DNA of 64,000 nucleotides, taken from NCBI GenBank assembly GCA_023213315.1, contig JAKCPI010005053.1, positions 62,001 to 126,000 on the forward strand. Reading direction: 5' to 3'. The stretch is from Euborellia annulipes (lineage: Eukaryota > Arthropoda > Insecta > Dermaptera > Anisolabididae). The notes beneath the pieces are model-generated. The model searched no databases. It was given only the letters and a program-made list of their open reading frames with translations, and was not told where the DNA came from. This document shows, piece by piece, positions 40,259 through 52,604 of this stretch (positions are counted from its first letter, which is position 1; every line of letters starts with the position of its first letter). A program made the translations under genes and the position numbers.

Positions 40259-40458
40259 TTAAAATTTCCCTGAGAACAACAATAAACGACGCGAGAGCGC
40301 TCTAGCGGCAACCGATGCAACTTGCCCTCCACTTCTCTTTAGTTTTCCAACGACCGGGTCGCGTCGCGTTTTGCTAATAAAATTTCCGTCGTTTGTGTTG
40401 TTTAAAAATAGTGAAATTTTAATAGTGAGTTCAATTTTTTAGTGTGAAATAGTGCCAA

Positions 40459-40502
40459 ATGTCAAAACGTCCCACCTGGAGCATACGTCAGTCTCATTTA
40501 AG
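40459..40502 (+). CDS. Candidate first coding exon, unidentified gene
   Basis: ATG in good arthropod context (CCAAATG) opens MSKRPTWSIRQSHL and ends at a donor TTTAAG|GTAATT. The 200 bp upstream (40265-40455) is GC-richer, repeat-free and contains GCGCTCTAGCGG and GGGTCGCGTCGCG, like a promoter and 5' UTR. No downstream exon in the window could be matched, so the gene would continue past 64 kb or across a very long intron. I do not recognise the peptide. Confidence 0.35.
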
Positions 40503-41574
40503 GTAATTAACAATTATTAATCACCTCTTTAAAAAAAAAGCGTCACCCATCTCATCTCATCATTCGTCCATCTTTTGAAAAAAATTAATTTTATTAAATT
40601 ATTAATATTATTATTTTTTGATTGATGTACCAAAACGATTATTTATCAAATATCTTACGGGCTCTTTTATTATATATAAAATAAATCTATTTATTAATAA
40701 TAGAAGTTATTATTTGTTTCGTTTCTTTGAATTTTACTAAATGATTTACAGTCAAGGCAAAAATGTTATAACATCGAAGTCATGTCCCTTGGCGCTCTTG
40801 TAGAGGTATCAACACTTGATGTTCCAAGCGATAAAATTCAGTTAAATTATATTGGCTATCAATTAATTTCAATTCATTTTCAAATACAATTAGTCAAAAT
40901 AGCCTCAGATGCCGAATGAGATTAAAAAAAAGTAGTTTAATAATAAATATAATCTTATCGAAAATTCTCGATTCAATCAATTTGGAATCTTAATGTTTTG
41001 TTTTATTACTTTCTCTTTTTTATGTTTTTGATCATAAATCAGTAAATGACGGGGAAGGGCGAAGGGAGAGATAGCAGATAGCAATCTTCTTCTCTCTCCT
41101 TCGTATTCGTCACTCTCCTAGCACTTTGTATCGATATATTGCTCCCAATCATATCGCCCCTCCCCTGTGAAAATATTTGTGTTTTATTACTGAAACTATT
41201 TTTTTTCTGAGAAACTGGGAAATTTGAGATTGACCTGCGACATGCTTTTAGTACCGCCTTTTTCAAAAGAAATCTCATATTTATAGCCTACATATTTCTA
41301 TAATTATATCTATTATTATTGAAGAAGTATTACAAATTTTAATTTTTGACGACAATATGATGTACAGTCAGTTTCAATATTAACCGCTACTCCTAGATAA
41401 TAGAGCCGTGAAGTTAGACAACCAGAGTGCTTAGAAAATAAATATACTTTTTTTAATATTATAGTGAAAATACTATTTTTTGAACGGTACATATAAATTT
41501 TTTCATCCAGATAAAACAAATGTTTTTTTATCTGTTGTATCATTACCAATCCTCTCAACTCAACTGAAATAAAT

Positions 41575-41780
41575 CTTGTGTGACTGGTCGCACAGCACAC
41601 AACTTTTTCTTTCCTTTGGTAATCGAAAGTTGGGTTCTGTGCTTGTCACACCAGATTTTTTGTATAGAGATATATTTAGTTGCCACCGATATACATTGAA
41701 TTAGAATTCAAGATGTTAAATTTATACATATGGGAAAATATTTATATTTTGTTACCATGGCAACCATTTCTCCATCACCC
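41575..41780 (-). repeat. Repeat family X, copy 8 (hairpin end only)
   Basis: Hairpin CTTGTGTGACTGGTCGC ... TTGTCACACCAGATT at 41575-41662, then the GGGAAAATATTTATATT and GTTACCATGGCAACC blocks, stopping at about 41775. Confidence 0.65.
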
Positions 41781-41984
41781 AATAAATATTATTCTCCTAT
41801 GACGGTTGGTCAGAGGAAAAAAAAAATAAAAAAAAAAAATCTATTATTAAATACAAGTATCATAAAGTCTGAGTTACCGAGAAAACTATGTGTATGTGTG
41901 TGTGAGTGTTAAAAAAAAAAAACTGAAAAATATATTTGCCTTATAGTTATTAGTATTTATCATTTTTTTTTTTTTTTTTTTTAA

Positions 41985-42240
41985 AACATTCACACTTTTT
42001 TCTCATTCACACTCACACTCACACACACATTCACACTGTCTTTTTGGCAGCTCAGGCCATATAAGACATTTACGATAACCGTTATTTATGAATTTATATA
42101 TATTAGGGTCCAGGCATTTTTATTTAAGCCATTTGGTATCCAATTGGCTTAAATAAAATCATCGGACTGCCTGGGGTCCGAACCCGCGACGTTTGGTATA
42201 TGAGGTTAGCACGCTAACCTCTACACCACGCCCCGTGGGC
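41985..42240 (-). repeat. tRNA-derived SINE, family B, best copy
   Basis: - strand head GCCCACGGGGCGTGGTGTAG, AGGTTAGCG, B box-like GGGTTCGGACCCC; body with the AAGCCAATTGG / CCAAATGGCTT palindrome; GTGTGAGTG tail. This copy retains the clearest A and B boxes of the family. Confidence 0.75.
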
Positions 42241-43188
42241 AGTATTTATCATAATAAATAAAACAAATCATTTTATTTGAAGATTTTTTAATAATATGAA
42301 AATGCACCTAAAATTTTTTTCATTTAGTTTATTATTTCTCCCAGCTGACTTTTGAATACCTGGTCCCTCAACATTCAAATTATGATGACATCAAATCTTG
42401 ACATCTCATTAATGATTTTTTTCCGACTCTGAAGATGGTTCATACTGAGATCAAAACGTCAGACAACTGAGGATTAATAAAATAAATTAAAAAAAATTAG
42501 AATCCTCTCATTATTAAATCCTTCAAACAGACTGTAGGCCTACAATCAATTTTTGACAAATATCGCGTTCTGAGTTAGGCTGATGCTTGCATATTAGTTA
42601 ATAATTTCATTCGATAAACGTTTCAGAATAAAATTATTATTAAAATTCACCCAACTTAGCATTTGAACAAGCAATAGCGCTTCGATATAGAAGTTCAAGG
42701 TGATGGAACTTGTAAACACTCACTGAGTGGCACGTCTCTTGAATTGATTCCAATGGGTGAAAGTAAATTAATATAATTCAATGATTTTTTTAATTAATAA
42801 AAGAGTGACTTAAAAAAAACTCAATTAGGCTTTCTTTGATGCCGTTTTCGTGTTGGGCTGGCACCACGCCCAAGATACGGGTGTAAATACCTCCTTTACG
42901 CTATTCGCCAATTTTTCACCGGGATCTATCAAACAAATTTTATTTTATTTTTTTTTTTAATATCCCATTTGAAGACTGTTACACTAGGAAACTTAGATCT
43001 CATCTAAGATTTTGAAGATTCGTCCTCTGGAATCTCCTTACCATGACTGACTAAGCCACGAATAATTAAACTCATATAAATCTAATTCAGAAACTTTGTT
43101 AGAGCATATTTAGGTTTGTGTCATCTAGTGTTGGCCTCAGGGGAGGGGGAGGCATGACCGTTCTTTCAATGATCTTTTTAATTATAGG
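42241..43188. other. Spacer with one degenerate hammerhead-like motif
   Basis: At 42429-42457 (+) CTGAAGATGGTTCATACTGAGATCAAAACGTC resembles the core, but GAAAC has become AAAAC and the stem is mostly lost. AATAAA follows. No gene seen. Confidence 0.4.
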
Positions 43189-43318
43189 TTGGGGGAAAGA
43201 AAACTAGCAGAAACTGTGTTTTTTTTTATTAAAAAAAAAAACACACTTTTTACCAAATCTAAAAAACACAAATGTTATTTATTAGAAATAATTCAAGGGA
43301 AAGATACTGCTGTTTCAG

Positions 43319-43561
43319 CAGTGGCGTCATTTCAACTTTTTTTGGGAGGGGCAAATTTTATTCTTGGGGGGGGAAGCATTTTTTTTCTTAAAATTTACTT
43401 ACAAATATCTACTCAAATTGAGCCAAAAGATATTTAATTTAATTAATTGTTTATATACTCGTAGATATATTTTGAAAGATTTTATCTAGATTTTATAAAA
43501 GTCAGAGCCCTTGGGGGAGGGGGTGCAAATGACCCCCCCCCCCCCCCAAATGACGCTTCTG
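43319..43561. mobile_element. Non-autonomous hAT-type element with 8-bp TSD
   Basis: Ends CAGTGGCGTCATTT and AAATGACGCTTCTG. Identical 8-bp flanks TGTTTCAG at 43311-43318 and 43562-43569. Interior has G- and C-runs and no coding sequence. Confidence 0.85.
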
Positions 43562-43589
43562 TGTTTCAGAGATTTTTTTTTCAAGTCTT

Positions 43590-43745
43590 AACCGTATGGC
43601 CATTAGACTTTTAACGATACACAATATTTAGAAACGACATATATTAGAGGTTCCAGATACATTTTTTTATACTTTTTGGTATCCGAATAATTTAAATAAA
43701 TTCATCCGACTGACTGGGATCCGAACCCGTCCCCCTTGGGTTCCA
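43590..43745 (-). repeat. SINE family B fragment
   Basis: Diverged body (GACTGGGATCCGAACCCG, TATCCGAATAATTTAAAT). The tRNA-like head is mostly lost beyond 43735. Confidence 0.45.
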
Positions 43746-44329
43746 GACTATCATTATTGACATTTATGAACAACTTTAGCTTCTATGGAGGGGGGTAGGG
43801 TGGGGACGAGAAAGGCTTCACGTTGCGTACGTTTATGAGTGTTTTTGTTTATTTTCCAAAAAAGTGCCTTTCTCTCCCAAGAAATCTTGATACAAGAGAG
43901 CCAATTACGCCACTGTTACCAAGACATAGTCGAATAGAATGTTATTTTGCATTTAGAGGTATTATCCCACCCATTTTACTTTATATATGATCTAATATTA
44001 AAATAAAAAAAAAAAACAAAAGAAATTTAAATAAATTAAAATGATTTGATCATTGAGAGTGAGATCATCCAAGACAGCGTCATTTGCGGATCACAAAAAA
44101 ATGTTCAAGTGTGTTTGTGTGTCTGTGTGTGTGCGTGTCTATGAGAGAGAAAGAGAGAGAGTGAGTGAACCCTCGCCAATCAAAAAGAGAAGGAAAGACG
44201 AACATCTTCTCAATTCAATTCGTAATTATCATTTGGAAATCAGTAGAATGATTTATTTATTAGCCAATAAGAATATTTTCTCTTATCGAACAAATTGAAA
44301 GAAAAATTACTGTTTATTTTATCAAAAAT

Positions 44330-44400
44330 TTTAAAATATGCATAGAAAAAATAAATATTCATACATTTTCAATAAACAACGTTTCGGAGCCATCTTCAGG
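44330..44400 (-). repeat. Solo arm with hammerhead-like core, stem collapsed
   Basis: On the - strand CTGAAGA at 44399-44393, TGGCTCC, GAAAC at 44385-44381, then GTTGTTTATTG. The hairpin between the boxes is reduced to GGCTCC, so it cannot fold as the others do. Confidence 0.45.
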
Positions 44401-44782
44401 CTTGTTAAAATCACCTATATAAGACATCTTTTCGGTTTAAAATTTTAACCGAACCCTCTCCACGTTTTGGTTTCCTCTACCTTAAAATCAAAGTTTTTTA
44501 AGTTTGTCTTCTTATAGTAGGATTGATCTTAATAAATTAATGATTTAAGTCGATGATTTTGGGGTGAGGGGTTTTAATCTTTCCATTAAAATCCGCCAAT
44601 GCCACTTGCGATCAACTATTCTAAACTCTCTTGGCTATAATACTAAATTACCTAATTCTAGTAAATTAACTTCTTTTAATTTGCAAACTCCAAACCCTGG
44701 GTGGAGAAGTTGCAAAAGTTGGTTTTATATAGATAAGTTTTGGAATCTTTTTAAACGTTATCTTGACTTTTTACTACCTCTT

Positions 44783-45400
44783 ACCTTTATATATGTTAAT
44801 ATATAGAGAGAGAAAGTATTGAATTTATGTCAAAAATTCGATGTCGAGATTTTGATGGATATACACATTTTAAGGACCCATGAATCCCTGAAAAGTGTTT
44901 TTCACGACATGGTCTGTGTGTCTGTGAACAAAATATCTCAAGAACATAGAAGCTAGGAGGTTGAAATTTTATTTTTATATTTAAAAGGGGGGTATCGACG
45001 TCGCTGGGACGGAAGCTTTTGAATAAAATCGACCAAAAAGTACTTGTACTTTGCGGATGCACTTTTTAGTTGTTTTTTTTTTTTTTCTCAAAATTCGCTC
45101 TAATGATTTGATTAAAATTCAAAAATCAATTATTTTTCAGATCTTCTTTAAAACGTATATTCTCATTTTGTCATCAAAATTGTTTGAAGCACACTTTAAC
45201 CTTGTACTTCATCGGAAAGATAGTAAAAATGGTTTGCATGGTAACAAAATATAAATATTTTCCCATGTATCTAAATTTTGTATCTTGAATTCTAATATGT
45301 CAGCAGAAACTAAATATATGTCTAAACAAAAAATCTGTCGTGACAAGCACAGAACACAACTTTCTCTTACCAGTCACACCATTTTTTTTGTTATTGCACA
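44783..45400 (+). repeat. Repeat family X, copy 9
   Basis: Left end ACTACCTCTTACC and AGAGAGAGAAAGTATTG, body, and a shortened hairpin end at 45320-45395 (CTGTCGTGACAAGC .. CAGTCACACCATT). The inner half of the hairpin is deleted. Confidence 0.65.
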
Positions 45401-45459
45401 ATAAAAGGCCTTACTTGAAGTAAATAAAATTAATTTCAAACAATTTAACGATTTTTTTT

Positions 45460-45718
45460 TTAGTCACACTTTTTCTCATTCACACTCACACTCATACACA
45501 CATTCATACAGTCTTTTCGGTAACTTAGGCCATTTAAGACTTTGACGATAACCTTTAATTATTAATATATCTATTGGGGGTCTAGGCATTTCTATTTAAG
45601 CCATTTGGTATCCAAATGGCTTAAATAATATCATCGGACTGCCTGGGGTCCGAACCCGTCGAGGGTCGTTCGGTATAGAAGGTAGGCACGCTACCAACTA
45701 CACCAATCCCGGGGGCAA
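45460..45718 (-). repeat. tRNA-derived SINE, family B
   Basis: - strand head CCCCCGGGATTGGTGTAGTT with GGTAGCGTGCC and GGGTTCGGACCCC; body and GTGTG tail as in the 41985 copy. A 10-bp insertion lies next to the B box. Confidence 0.7.
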
Positions 45719-46921
45719 CGATTTCTTGAGACAAGATTATATATCCTTAAGACTTTTCAATATACAACTTGTATCATTTCTTTGGATTGTCATGGTTCAA
45801 TCACTAGACACATGGCAAATTCCCATTAACTATAAATATTTTTTATAGTTTTTTTTCCTTTTTTCTATTACACCCGGATCTAAAGAGACCTTTTCATTTC
45901 AATTTAAATTCTTTCAACTTAACTACTCTATTTAAAAATTAATAAGACTAAAATTACATTAATGTTATTAATCAATATTTTTTTTTCTTATTTTGATTTT
46001 AAAATTAGTAATGTTTGATCAAAACATATTTTATTTAATAAATAGAAATGTAAAAAATTTAGATAAAAATAAATATATGATCTATTTATAATTAATACTA
46101 CATCTAATTATGCAATCTTTATTCTAAAAGAAAAAACAAATATTTTTTTTTCTTACGCATTGCATTATTTGCATTCGGATTTTGTAAGTTATTTTAGATG
46201 TCGAGTTTTTTGGGAATCGAACCCAGAATCCTTGAATCAAAATCACCCACCCACTCGTTATATGTAAATGCATCCGAGAGAAGAACATTCTTAATACTAA
46301 TGACAGTGAATACTTGATTAACGCAGATTCATGCTATTAATTAGCCACACTAATAATGAAATATCTTCATAATTGCTATTAGATGATTACATAAATAAAA
46401 AAAAATAGTGACATGTTTATTTATTTAAAATCATAGGTATGGTTCGTTTGCATCGCGAGTCCTTCACATCGTAGCTATTTAATTCTAAAATCAAGTACTC
46501 ACGTATGTAAAATAATAAATATAAAATTCATTAAACTTGATTAAATCTATATCTCCATATCTTAAAGCTAATATTAATTGGAATTTAATGCTGGATTTTT
46601 ACACTAACAGCCCTAAAAAATTTTCTGCATTTCTCTTTTCTTCATCCTCATCTCTTCTCCATTTAATGAGATGGAATAATTAATAAAGCCTCTAATCAGT
46701 CTTTTATCCTATAATTTTTCGACTGAACTTATTTTTTAACTAGGAATTTTTTCTTTATCTGCCAATTAGGCCTATATTTCTTTGGAAGTTTACACAAATT
46801 TTTGGTATTTGCAGATTGAAAGGGAAGATTTTGATTAAAATAAAGTGACACTTTATTTTCGGGAAAATTTATTGACTTGCTTTATTTAATTAACAAGTGG
46901 TAATGCCTTTGGCCGGCAATT
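45719..46921. other. AT-rich spacer with one tRNA-like box
   Basis: No gene seen. At 46195-46268 (-) the sequence has GGGTTCGATTCCC and a CTCGACA end, resembling the 3' half of a tRNA or SINE head; the 5' half does not fold, so it is not called a tRNA gene. Confidence 0.4.
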
Positions 46922-47020
46922 GCAAAATTTTGAAGTTTTAAATTTCCCTCTCTGACTTAAAGTTTTAAATTTCTCTCGCTGACTTAAAGTTTTAAATTTC
47001 CCTCTCTGACTCCTTGAATT
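46922..47020. repeat. Three-copy tandem repeat
   Basis: About 33-bp unit AAGTTTTAAATTTCCCTCTC plus TGACTT, three copies. A related single unit with the same lead-in (AATTGCAAAATTTT) is at 60541. Confidence 0.7.
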
Positions 47021-47176
47021 TCCTGAATTTGCACATGTATTACTTTAATTAAATTATCATTCTATAAATGTTTTTAATAGAAACAATTTTTGGTTGTGGT
47101 CATTTTGGTTGACAGAGCTTATTTTCAAATTTAAGAGGTGTGTCGTCCAGTGGTTAAATGCCAATTTTATTGAAAA

Positions 47177-47304
47177 TATTGTAGTAAGAGGTAAATCGCC
47201 AAAATTTTGGCAATAAATAAAAATCACCTCGAAATTTACGGATTATAAACTCACCGAAATTTATTTATTGCCAAAATCTTAGCGATTTTCCTTTTACTAT
47301 AATT
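47177..47304. repeat. Imperfect palindromic element
   Basis: Arms ATTGTAGTAAGAGGTAAATC.. and its complement ending TTTTACTATAAT, about 45 bp each, with inner CCAAAATTTTGG. Confidence 0.55.
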
Positions 47305-47609
47305 GTTCATTTGGGACATCGCAACTCTAATTGTTAAGGAAAATATATTTCACATTGCTCCCCCTGCCCCTTCTCCCTTTCTACATACACCATCCCCTGA
47401 TTCGTTAGGTGTAAACGCACCTTAAACTACAATAAATAAAAACTTGTATAATTTTTTATTTTGGCTGCCTGCATTACATCTCCCTTTCTTAACAAAACAA
47501 TTTGAAAATAAAAAAAAAAATCTCGTCATCGAATTTTTTAAATGATCGCAATACTTTCTCTCTCTATATACATAGCTATCGTTGATGAATATTTTTTTAA
47601 AATTAATTT

Positions 47610-47755
47610 ATTTTCGGCCATATGGACTTTTTGAAGACACTTACATATTTATATACAATAAATATATTAGGGGTATTTATCCAAATGATTTAAATAAATT
47701 CCTTAGAGTGCCTGGGATCCGAACCCGCGCCCCGTGACTTTAGGACTGTCAATAT
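47610..47755 (-). repeat. SINE family B fragment
   Basis: Body TGCCTGGGATCCGAACCCG and CCAAATGATTTAAATAAAT; both ends eroded. Confidence 0.5.
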
Positions 47756-47762
47756 TGATATT

Positions 47763-48069
47763 TCGTCGGTCCAGTTCAAGACCGGTCTAACTCAAAAAAT
47801 GCAATTTTGAGTTTACACAAATTATCTTCAAATTGTCTACTATCTTTGTGCGAGTTTGTATCTTAAACAACTTAGTGGATCACCCCTAGATTGAGCGCGG
47901 AGTGTGGAGCGGGGGCCGTGCATGAATCATCTCTGAAATATTTCGGTGCAAGAAAGGATCATCTTGCCCATGAATTACTCAAAAAAATAATACGGTACCG
48001 GTATTGGGAGTGGGAAAAACCTTTAAATCGCTTTTTTTGAGTAAGACCAGTCTTGCACTGGACCGACGA
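47763..48069. mobile_element. TIR element, 38-bp ends
   Basis: Ends TCGTCGGTCCAGTTCAAGAC and its complement ending CTGGACCGACGA, continuing through CGGTCTAACTCAAAA, about 38 bp with a few mismatches. No coding sequence and no clear duplication. Confidence 0.65.
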
Positions 48070-48189
48070 TTTGTCAGCGCCTCTAGTCTCTCGCCCAAGG
48101 GTGGGGGGGGGGGGAATGAAGGGTTAACAAACTAAAAAGGAAATAAAGTAAGGAAGATATTACTAGCTATCTGATCTAATATGGTATTT

Positions 48190-48300
48190 CGTGGCGGGTT
48201 CTGGTGCAAGATGTTGGCACGCTCTAAGCCCCGAAAAGGCAAGAGATCTTGTGTTCGACCTCCAATTGCCACCAAATAAAAACACAAGGAATCTTAGTAA
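48190..48300 (+). repeat. Possible tRNA-derived SINE
   Basis: TCTGGTGCAAGATGTTGGC and TGTTCGACCTCC could be A- and B-box relatives, followed by CAAATAAAAACAC. Single copy in this window, so tentative. Confidence 0.25.
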
Positions 48301-48948
48301 AACTTTATTATTATTGAAACCACAAATACAATTTATACTTTATTGACTTGTTTCTCGTGAATCATTGTTTTTCAAGTGTTCAGGTGCAAAAAATTTTATT
48401 TTAAAATGAAATATGAATAATTATTCATTCAATCTTTATTTTACCTTTACCTTGGCTTGTCTCTCCTTTATTTATTCCCACCCAGGCCAGGATATATAAA
48501 AATTATTAGATTTTTTTATTTATTTTTTACTAACATTCTAAAAGAAATGACATTCAAAATAATAATTATTATATAATGATTGTTTTATAAAATTTATTTG
48601 ATTTAATAAAATAATTTCTAATTTATTCACTTTAAAAATGATGCCGCTATCATCTATCTATAGGGCGTAGATAACAAAACTCCAAAAGTAAACGATTGAA
48701 TAATAAAGAGAAACCATGTAACCATTTAATCTAATGGAATCTATAAATTCATGTAAAGTAAAGAATTCACTTTTCGATAAATTGCTTCTGAACTCTTCTA
48801 AAATAATTGTTAAAACTCTTGATAAAAATAAGCACGCACGCCTTGATCTAGACAAACGATTATAGAGTTGGCCATTTGGGTTGCCTATCTACTAGGAAGT
48901 AAAAAGAACCAGATTCCATTTTTGTCTCAATTAAAAGGTTATTGTTAA
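48301..48948. other. Spacer without recognised genes
   Basis: AT-rich. The frame at 48658-48855 and its opposite-strand counterpart are not protein-like enough to call. Confidence 0.35.
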
Positions 48949-49109
48949 GCCCTTGGCCTATGGCTCAGTAGAAAAGCATTAGCTTCTGGCGCCAAAGGTC
49001 AAGGGTTTGCATCCCTTCCCATTTATTTAAATTGAATTCGATACCAATCAATTGAAATAAATAGAGACGAGGACTAAATGGCCTCAGATGCGGAAGACTT
49101 AAAAAAAAA
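48949..49109 (+). repeat. tRNA-derived SINE, family C
   Basis: Head GCCCTTGGCCTATGGCTCAG with A box-like TGGCTCAGTAG and B box-like GGGTTTGCATCCC. The body ATACCAATCAATTGAAATAAA is shared with SINE A at 33907. Poly(A) end. Confidence 0.65.
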
Positions 49110-50314
49110 AATTCTTTCATATTATTATATAGACAGGGAATCTTAACAATTTTACTGGGACTCATATTAAAACTAAAATTACAATTGCTATATTCTATAT
49201 TTTATATAAAATGAAAATAACAGGGAAAATGGGGCACTGCATCCAATGCTTCTTATTTTGATTTAAAAATAGTAATGTTTGAACAAAACACAACCGAGAT
49301 ATTTATTGAATCCAGGGGCTATATACTGTCCCCCCCCCCGCTACCCTATATACAGATAACAATTAGCCTCTATTTAATCATTCAATAACTTTAAAATTAA
49401 TTATATACTCTCACCAGCTGTCCCCTAAAAAATATTAATATTATCATTTTATTCATTATCAAATCAGCATTCTATATTAATACTAATTTGAATCCCGAAC
49501 TAAAATATAATAAATGATTATTACTCCGTTACTCTCCCCTGTTTAAATGCACCACTACCTCTCTTGGAACCAAACATTTCGGGTCCCCTTTAACAAAATC
49601 CTGAGACCGCCACTGTTCAACTCTTTTATTTTCATAATGCTTTTATGGCCCTAAATCCCTATTGGATGCATCTTTTAGATAAAAATTTACTATTATAATA
49701 TTTTCTAGGTAAAAAGGGGTTCATTTCAAATAAATACCTATGAAAATTTCACCACCCAAAAATGTTAAAAAAATAAGACCTCATTGGATACCAAATGGCT
49801 TAAATAAGAATGCCTGGACCCCAAATAAATATATATTATATAAATACGAGTATCGTTTAAAGTCTTAAATGGCCTGAGTTGCCGAAAAGACTGTGTGTAT
49901 GTGTGTGTGAATGAGAGAAAAAAAATGTGAGTGTTTAAAAAAAAAAAAATCTTTTTTTTTCTTGTTCCCTGTACTCACATCATTTTATTGATTGTATTTG
50001 GCCATAAGGAAGATCAATTTATTCTAAGGTCCGTCCGCCAAAAATTAAATAATTTTGCATATTAACCGTTTATTTGTAAATATTTCTATCCCAGTGAGAT
50101 GGAATTATCCTCAGTACAAGCAACAGATGTTTTGCAAATCGTCACATACTCCTATCCAATATGACAAAGCAGATAAGCATTCCATGAATGCAAATTTTAT
50201 ATAATAATAATACGCAAAATTATTTGATTTTTCGCCGAAGGTCCTTAGAATAAATTCACATTATTTTGAAGCATCTGAGGCTATTTAGACCACTCTATTC
50301 ACATTGATTTGTAT
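49110..50314. other. Spacer with SINE B tail
   Basis: 49778-49955 (+) is a SINE B fragment: GGATACCAAATGGCTTAAAT, AATGCCTGGACCCC, TTGCCGAAAAGACTGTGTG, GTGTG tail. The rest is AT-rich with a short repeat (ATCCTCAGTACAAGCAAC, 50110) shared with 25450 and 6252. Confidence 0.45.
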
Positions 50315-50571
50315 CAGGGGCGTATATAGAAATTTTTTTCGGGGGGGCCCGAACTCAAAAATTTTTCTGCGGAAAATTTTTTTTTTAAGAAACTATATTT
50401 TTTTCACACGAAATTTTTTGAGGAACATTTTTTCTATTGCGAAACCAAAGTTGTCCATCCTGCGGAAAAATTTGTTGCGCTGATGTCTGTATATCCCTAT
50501 ATATGTATATGTGTTTGGGAAATTTCGGGGGGGCCCGGGCCCCCTCGGCCCCCCCCATAAATACGCCCCTG
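50315..50571. mobile_element. Non-autonomous hAT-type element with 8-bp TSD
   Basis: Ends CAGGGGCGTATATAGAA and AATACGCCCCTG, flanked by ATTTGTAT at 50307-50314 and 50572-50579. Subterminal GGGGGGCCCG and complement. No coding sequence. Confidence 0.85.
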
Positions 50572-50957
50572 ATTTGTATAATCACACCTCATTGCAATAA
50601 TACTTCCTTATAAATTATACGTAAACTCAAAGCAACATAATTTTATTTAAATTTTGATGTAGGGCATTATGACAAAGACAATTTTTTTGAAATTTTCTTG
50701 ATTGATTAAATGAATTGAAACCATTTGATTATATGGCTTAGAAATAATCCTTTTCTTACCCTCTACTCTTTTTTCATGCAAATATCCATTTTGGAATTTG
50801 ATAAATTGACTAATGCCATGTTTCTAAATCGTTTGTTGTTGTATGAAGAAATTTAAAATAAATGTTAATATTTTCTTAATTTCTTTCTCCTGGAATACGA
50901 TTTTTTTTGAATTCGAAAATAATGGAAATTTTAGTGCAATGTATGCTTGTGTTTGTA

Positions 50958-51200
50958 TTACGTACCGTGCAGAGAAAAGATATTGGACAAGCCGGCGTCC
51001 AGCTGGCTTTTGAGCCCCACGCACAGGCAACCATTTACAAAAGTCTGTATATTGAGTTGTTGTAAGAGAACCATGCAGGGGACATGTCCATTTGGAAGCA
51101 ACTAACTATACAGACTGTTATAAAAGGTTGCCCATACGTAAGGCTCAAAAGCCAGGCAGACGCGAACTTGTCCAATATGTTTTCTCTCCTCGGTACTTAC
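50958..51200. mobile_element. Imperfect palindromic MITE-like element
   Basis: Arms share TTGGACAAG / CTTGTCCAA, GGCTTTTGAGCC / GGCTCAAAAGCC, AGGCAACC / GGTTGCC and a TATACAGACTG block near the centre. Outer ends TACGTACCGTGC and CCTCGGTACTTA. Confidence 0.6.
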
Positions 51201-52185
51201 TGTTTTCCCAACAAGAAATTTATTAATGCAATCTCAAAATAACCATATCTAGTTATCTACATTCATAAATATATTCCACACACATTTGTCATGTCAACAT
51301 TTTTATCTTCTTCCGATTGAATCCCACCAAACGTCTTTACGGTCTTGTGGTGACCATAGTCCGCTTATTGATTTCATAAATAAATATTATTATTATAAAT
51401 AGTACAAAAGATACGTAAATCGCTAAAGTTATATAAATAATTATCTAACATTTTTTATTATAATAAGCGAATACAATTACGCTCCTTGTTTAATTGAATA
51501 GCCAGCCTAGCCAATGACATCTAAACAATTTATCTTTGGATGTTAATTAAATTTATATAAATAATATATAATTAATAGTAATCTTGAAAAGCAACAAAAA
51601 ATGGGGTTTTTACTTATTTATTTTTGTCTACGTATTATTAGGAATTTGGTATAAAATTCATTAATCAATCTGGTTCAAGGGTCTTTTTCACCGCTTTCTT
51701 CCACTTATTTGAATCTTATTTATTTTTTACAATTATTTTTAAGGAAACTTTTCAATTTCATTTGAAGGTTGCAAATAAAGTCTCTTTCCTTTTTATATCA
51801 TTCATTAAAATGCAGATTTTCTACACTTGTATTTTATACCTTCGTAAATTTTCCTTATTTTTTTCTCTCTCTCTGTTGACTTTTCCCATGGTTTAATTTT
51901 TCAGGGATTATAATGGCGAAAGGTGACCTTAAAAAAAAATATCTGAGCAAAAAAATAAGATAAATTTGCTTATCATTGAGGTCTATAAATAGTTTCTACT
52001 TGTGATATGGTTTTCGTGTAAAAATTATTTTTGAGAGATTTGATGAAGGCACAATCGTCTGTACAGAAACGTTTTTCTTCTTTCTATTCATCCTATCGAT
52101 AAGTAGGCTAATTAAATATTTTTTTTTATTATTACATCTTTTAAAGGTTATTATAACCAAGTTAATTTTACATCTTTTTGTTTTA
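51201..52185. other. Spacer with a solo hammerhead-like motif
   Basis: At 52041-52071 (+) TTGATGA, A, GGCACAATCG..., GAAACGTTTTTC resembles the core with a weak stem. Otherwise AT-rich with no gene seen. Confidence 0.4.
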
Positions 52186-52604
52186 TTTTTGAAAATTTTC
52201 CATTTTTTTTTTTTAATTTAATAATTTTTTTGATTTTAATAATTTTCATATTTTCTCTTAAATTCTCTATAGGATGCTAAAAAATTCAGAATAGCTATTT
52301 GAGGCAAGGAATTGATTTTGAATAGCATTTTTAACGCTTACATTACTTTTTAACACCCATTTGTTTATTTTAAATTTTAACGCCTGAATAAGGTCTATTT
52401 AAAAAGATTTACATTTTTAAAATAAACAAATGGGTGTTAAAAAGTAATGTAAGCGTTAAAAAATGCTATTCAAAATCTCTTCCTTGCCTCAAATAGATAT
52501 TCTGAGTTTTTTAACATCCAATAGAGAATTTAAGAGAAAATATGAAAATTATTAAAATCCAAAAAATTATTAAATTCAAAAAAATGGAAAATTTTCAAAA
52601 ATAG
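52186..52604. mobile_element. Long palindromic element, arms about 210 bp
   Basis: Left arm 52186-52395 and right arm 52406-52604 are nearly exact complements (AAAATGGAAAATTTTC, CAAATAGCTATTCTG, TTAACACCCATTTG). Loop about 10 bp. Partial copies of the arm recur at 52615-52665 and 52943-53000, so the locus has been hit or rearranged more than once. Confidence 0.75.

Noticed and set aside
44564..44806. Frame with NLQTPNPGWRSCKSWFYIDK
   Set aside because: Protein-like composition, but I could not assign a family or splice sites, and it lies between repeat fragments.
48658..48855. 65-codon - strand frame
   Set aside because: No family signature or splice context; composition is compatible with chance in AT-rich DNA.
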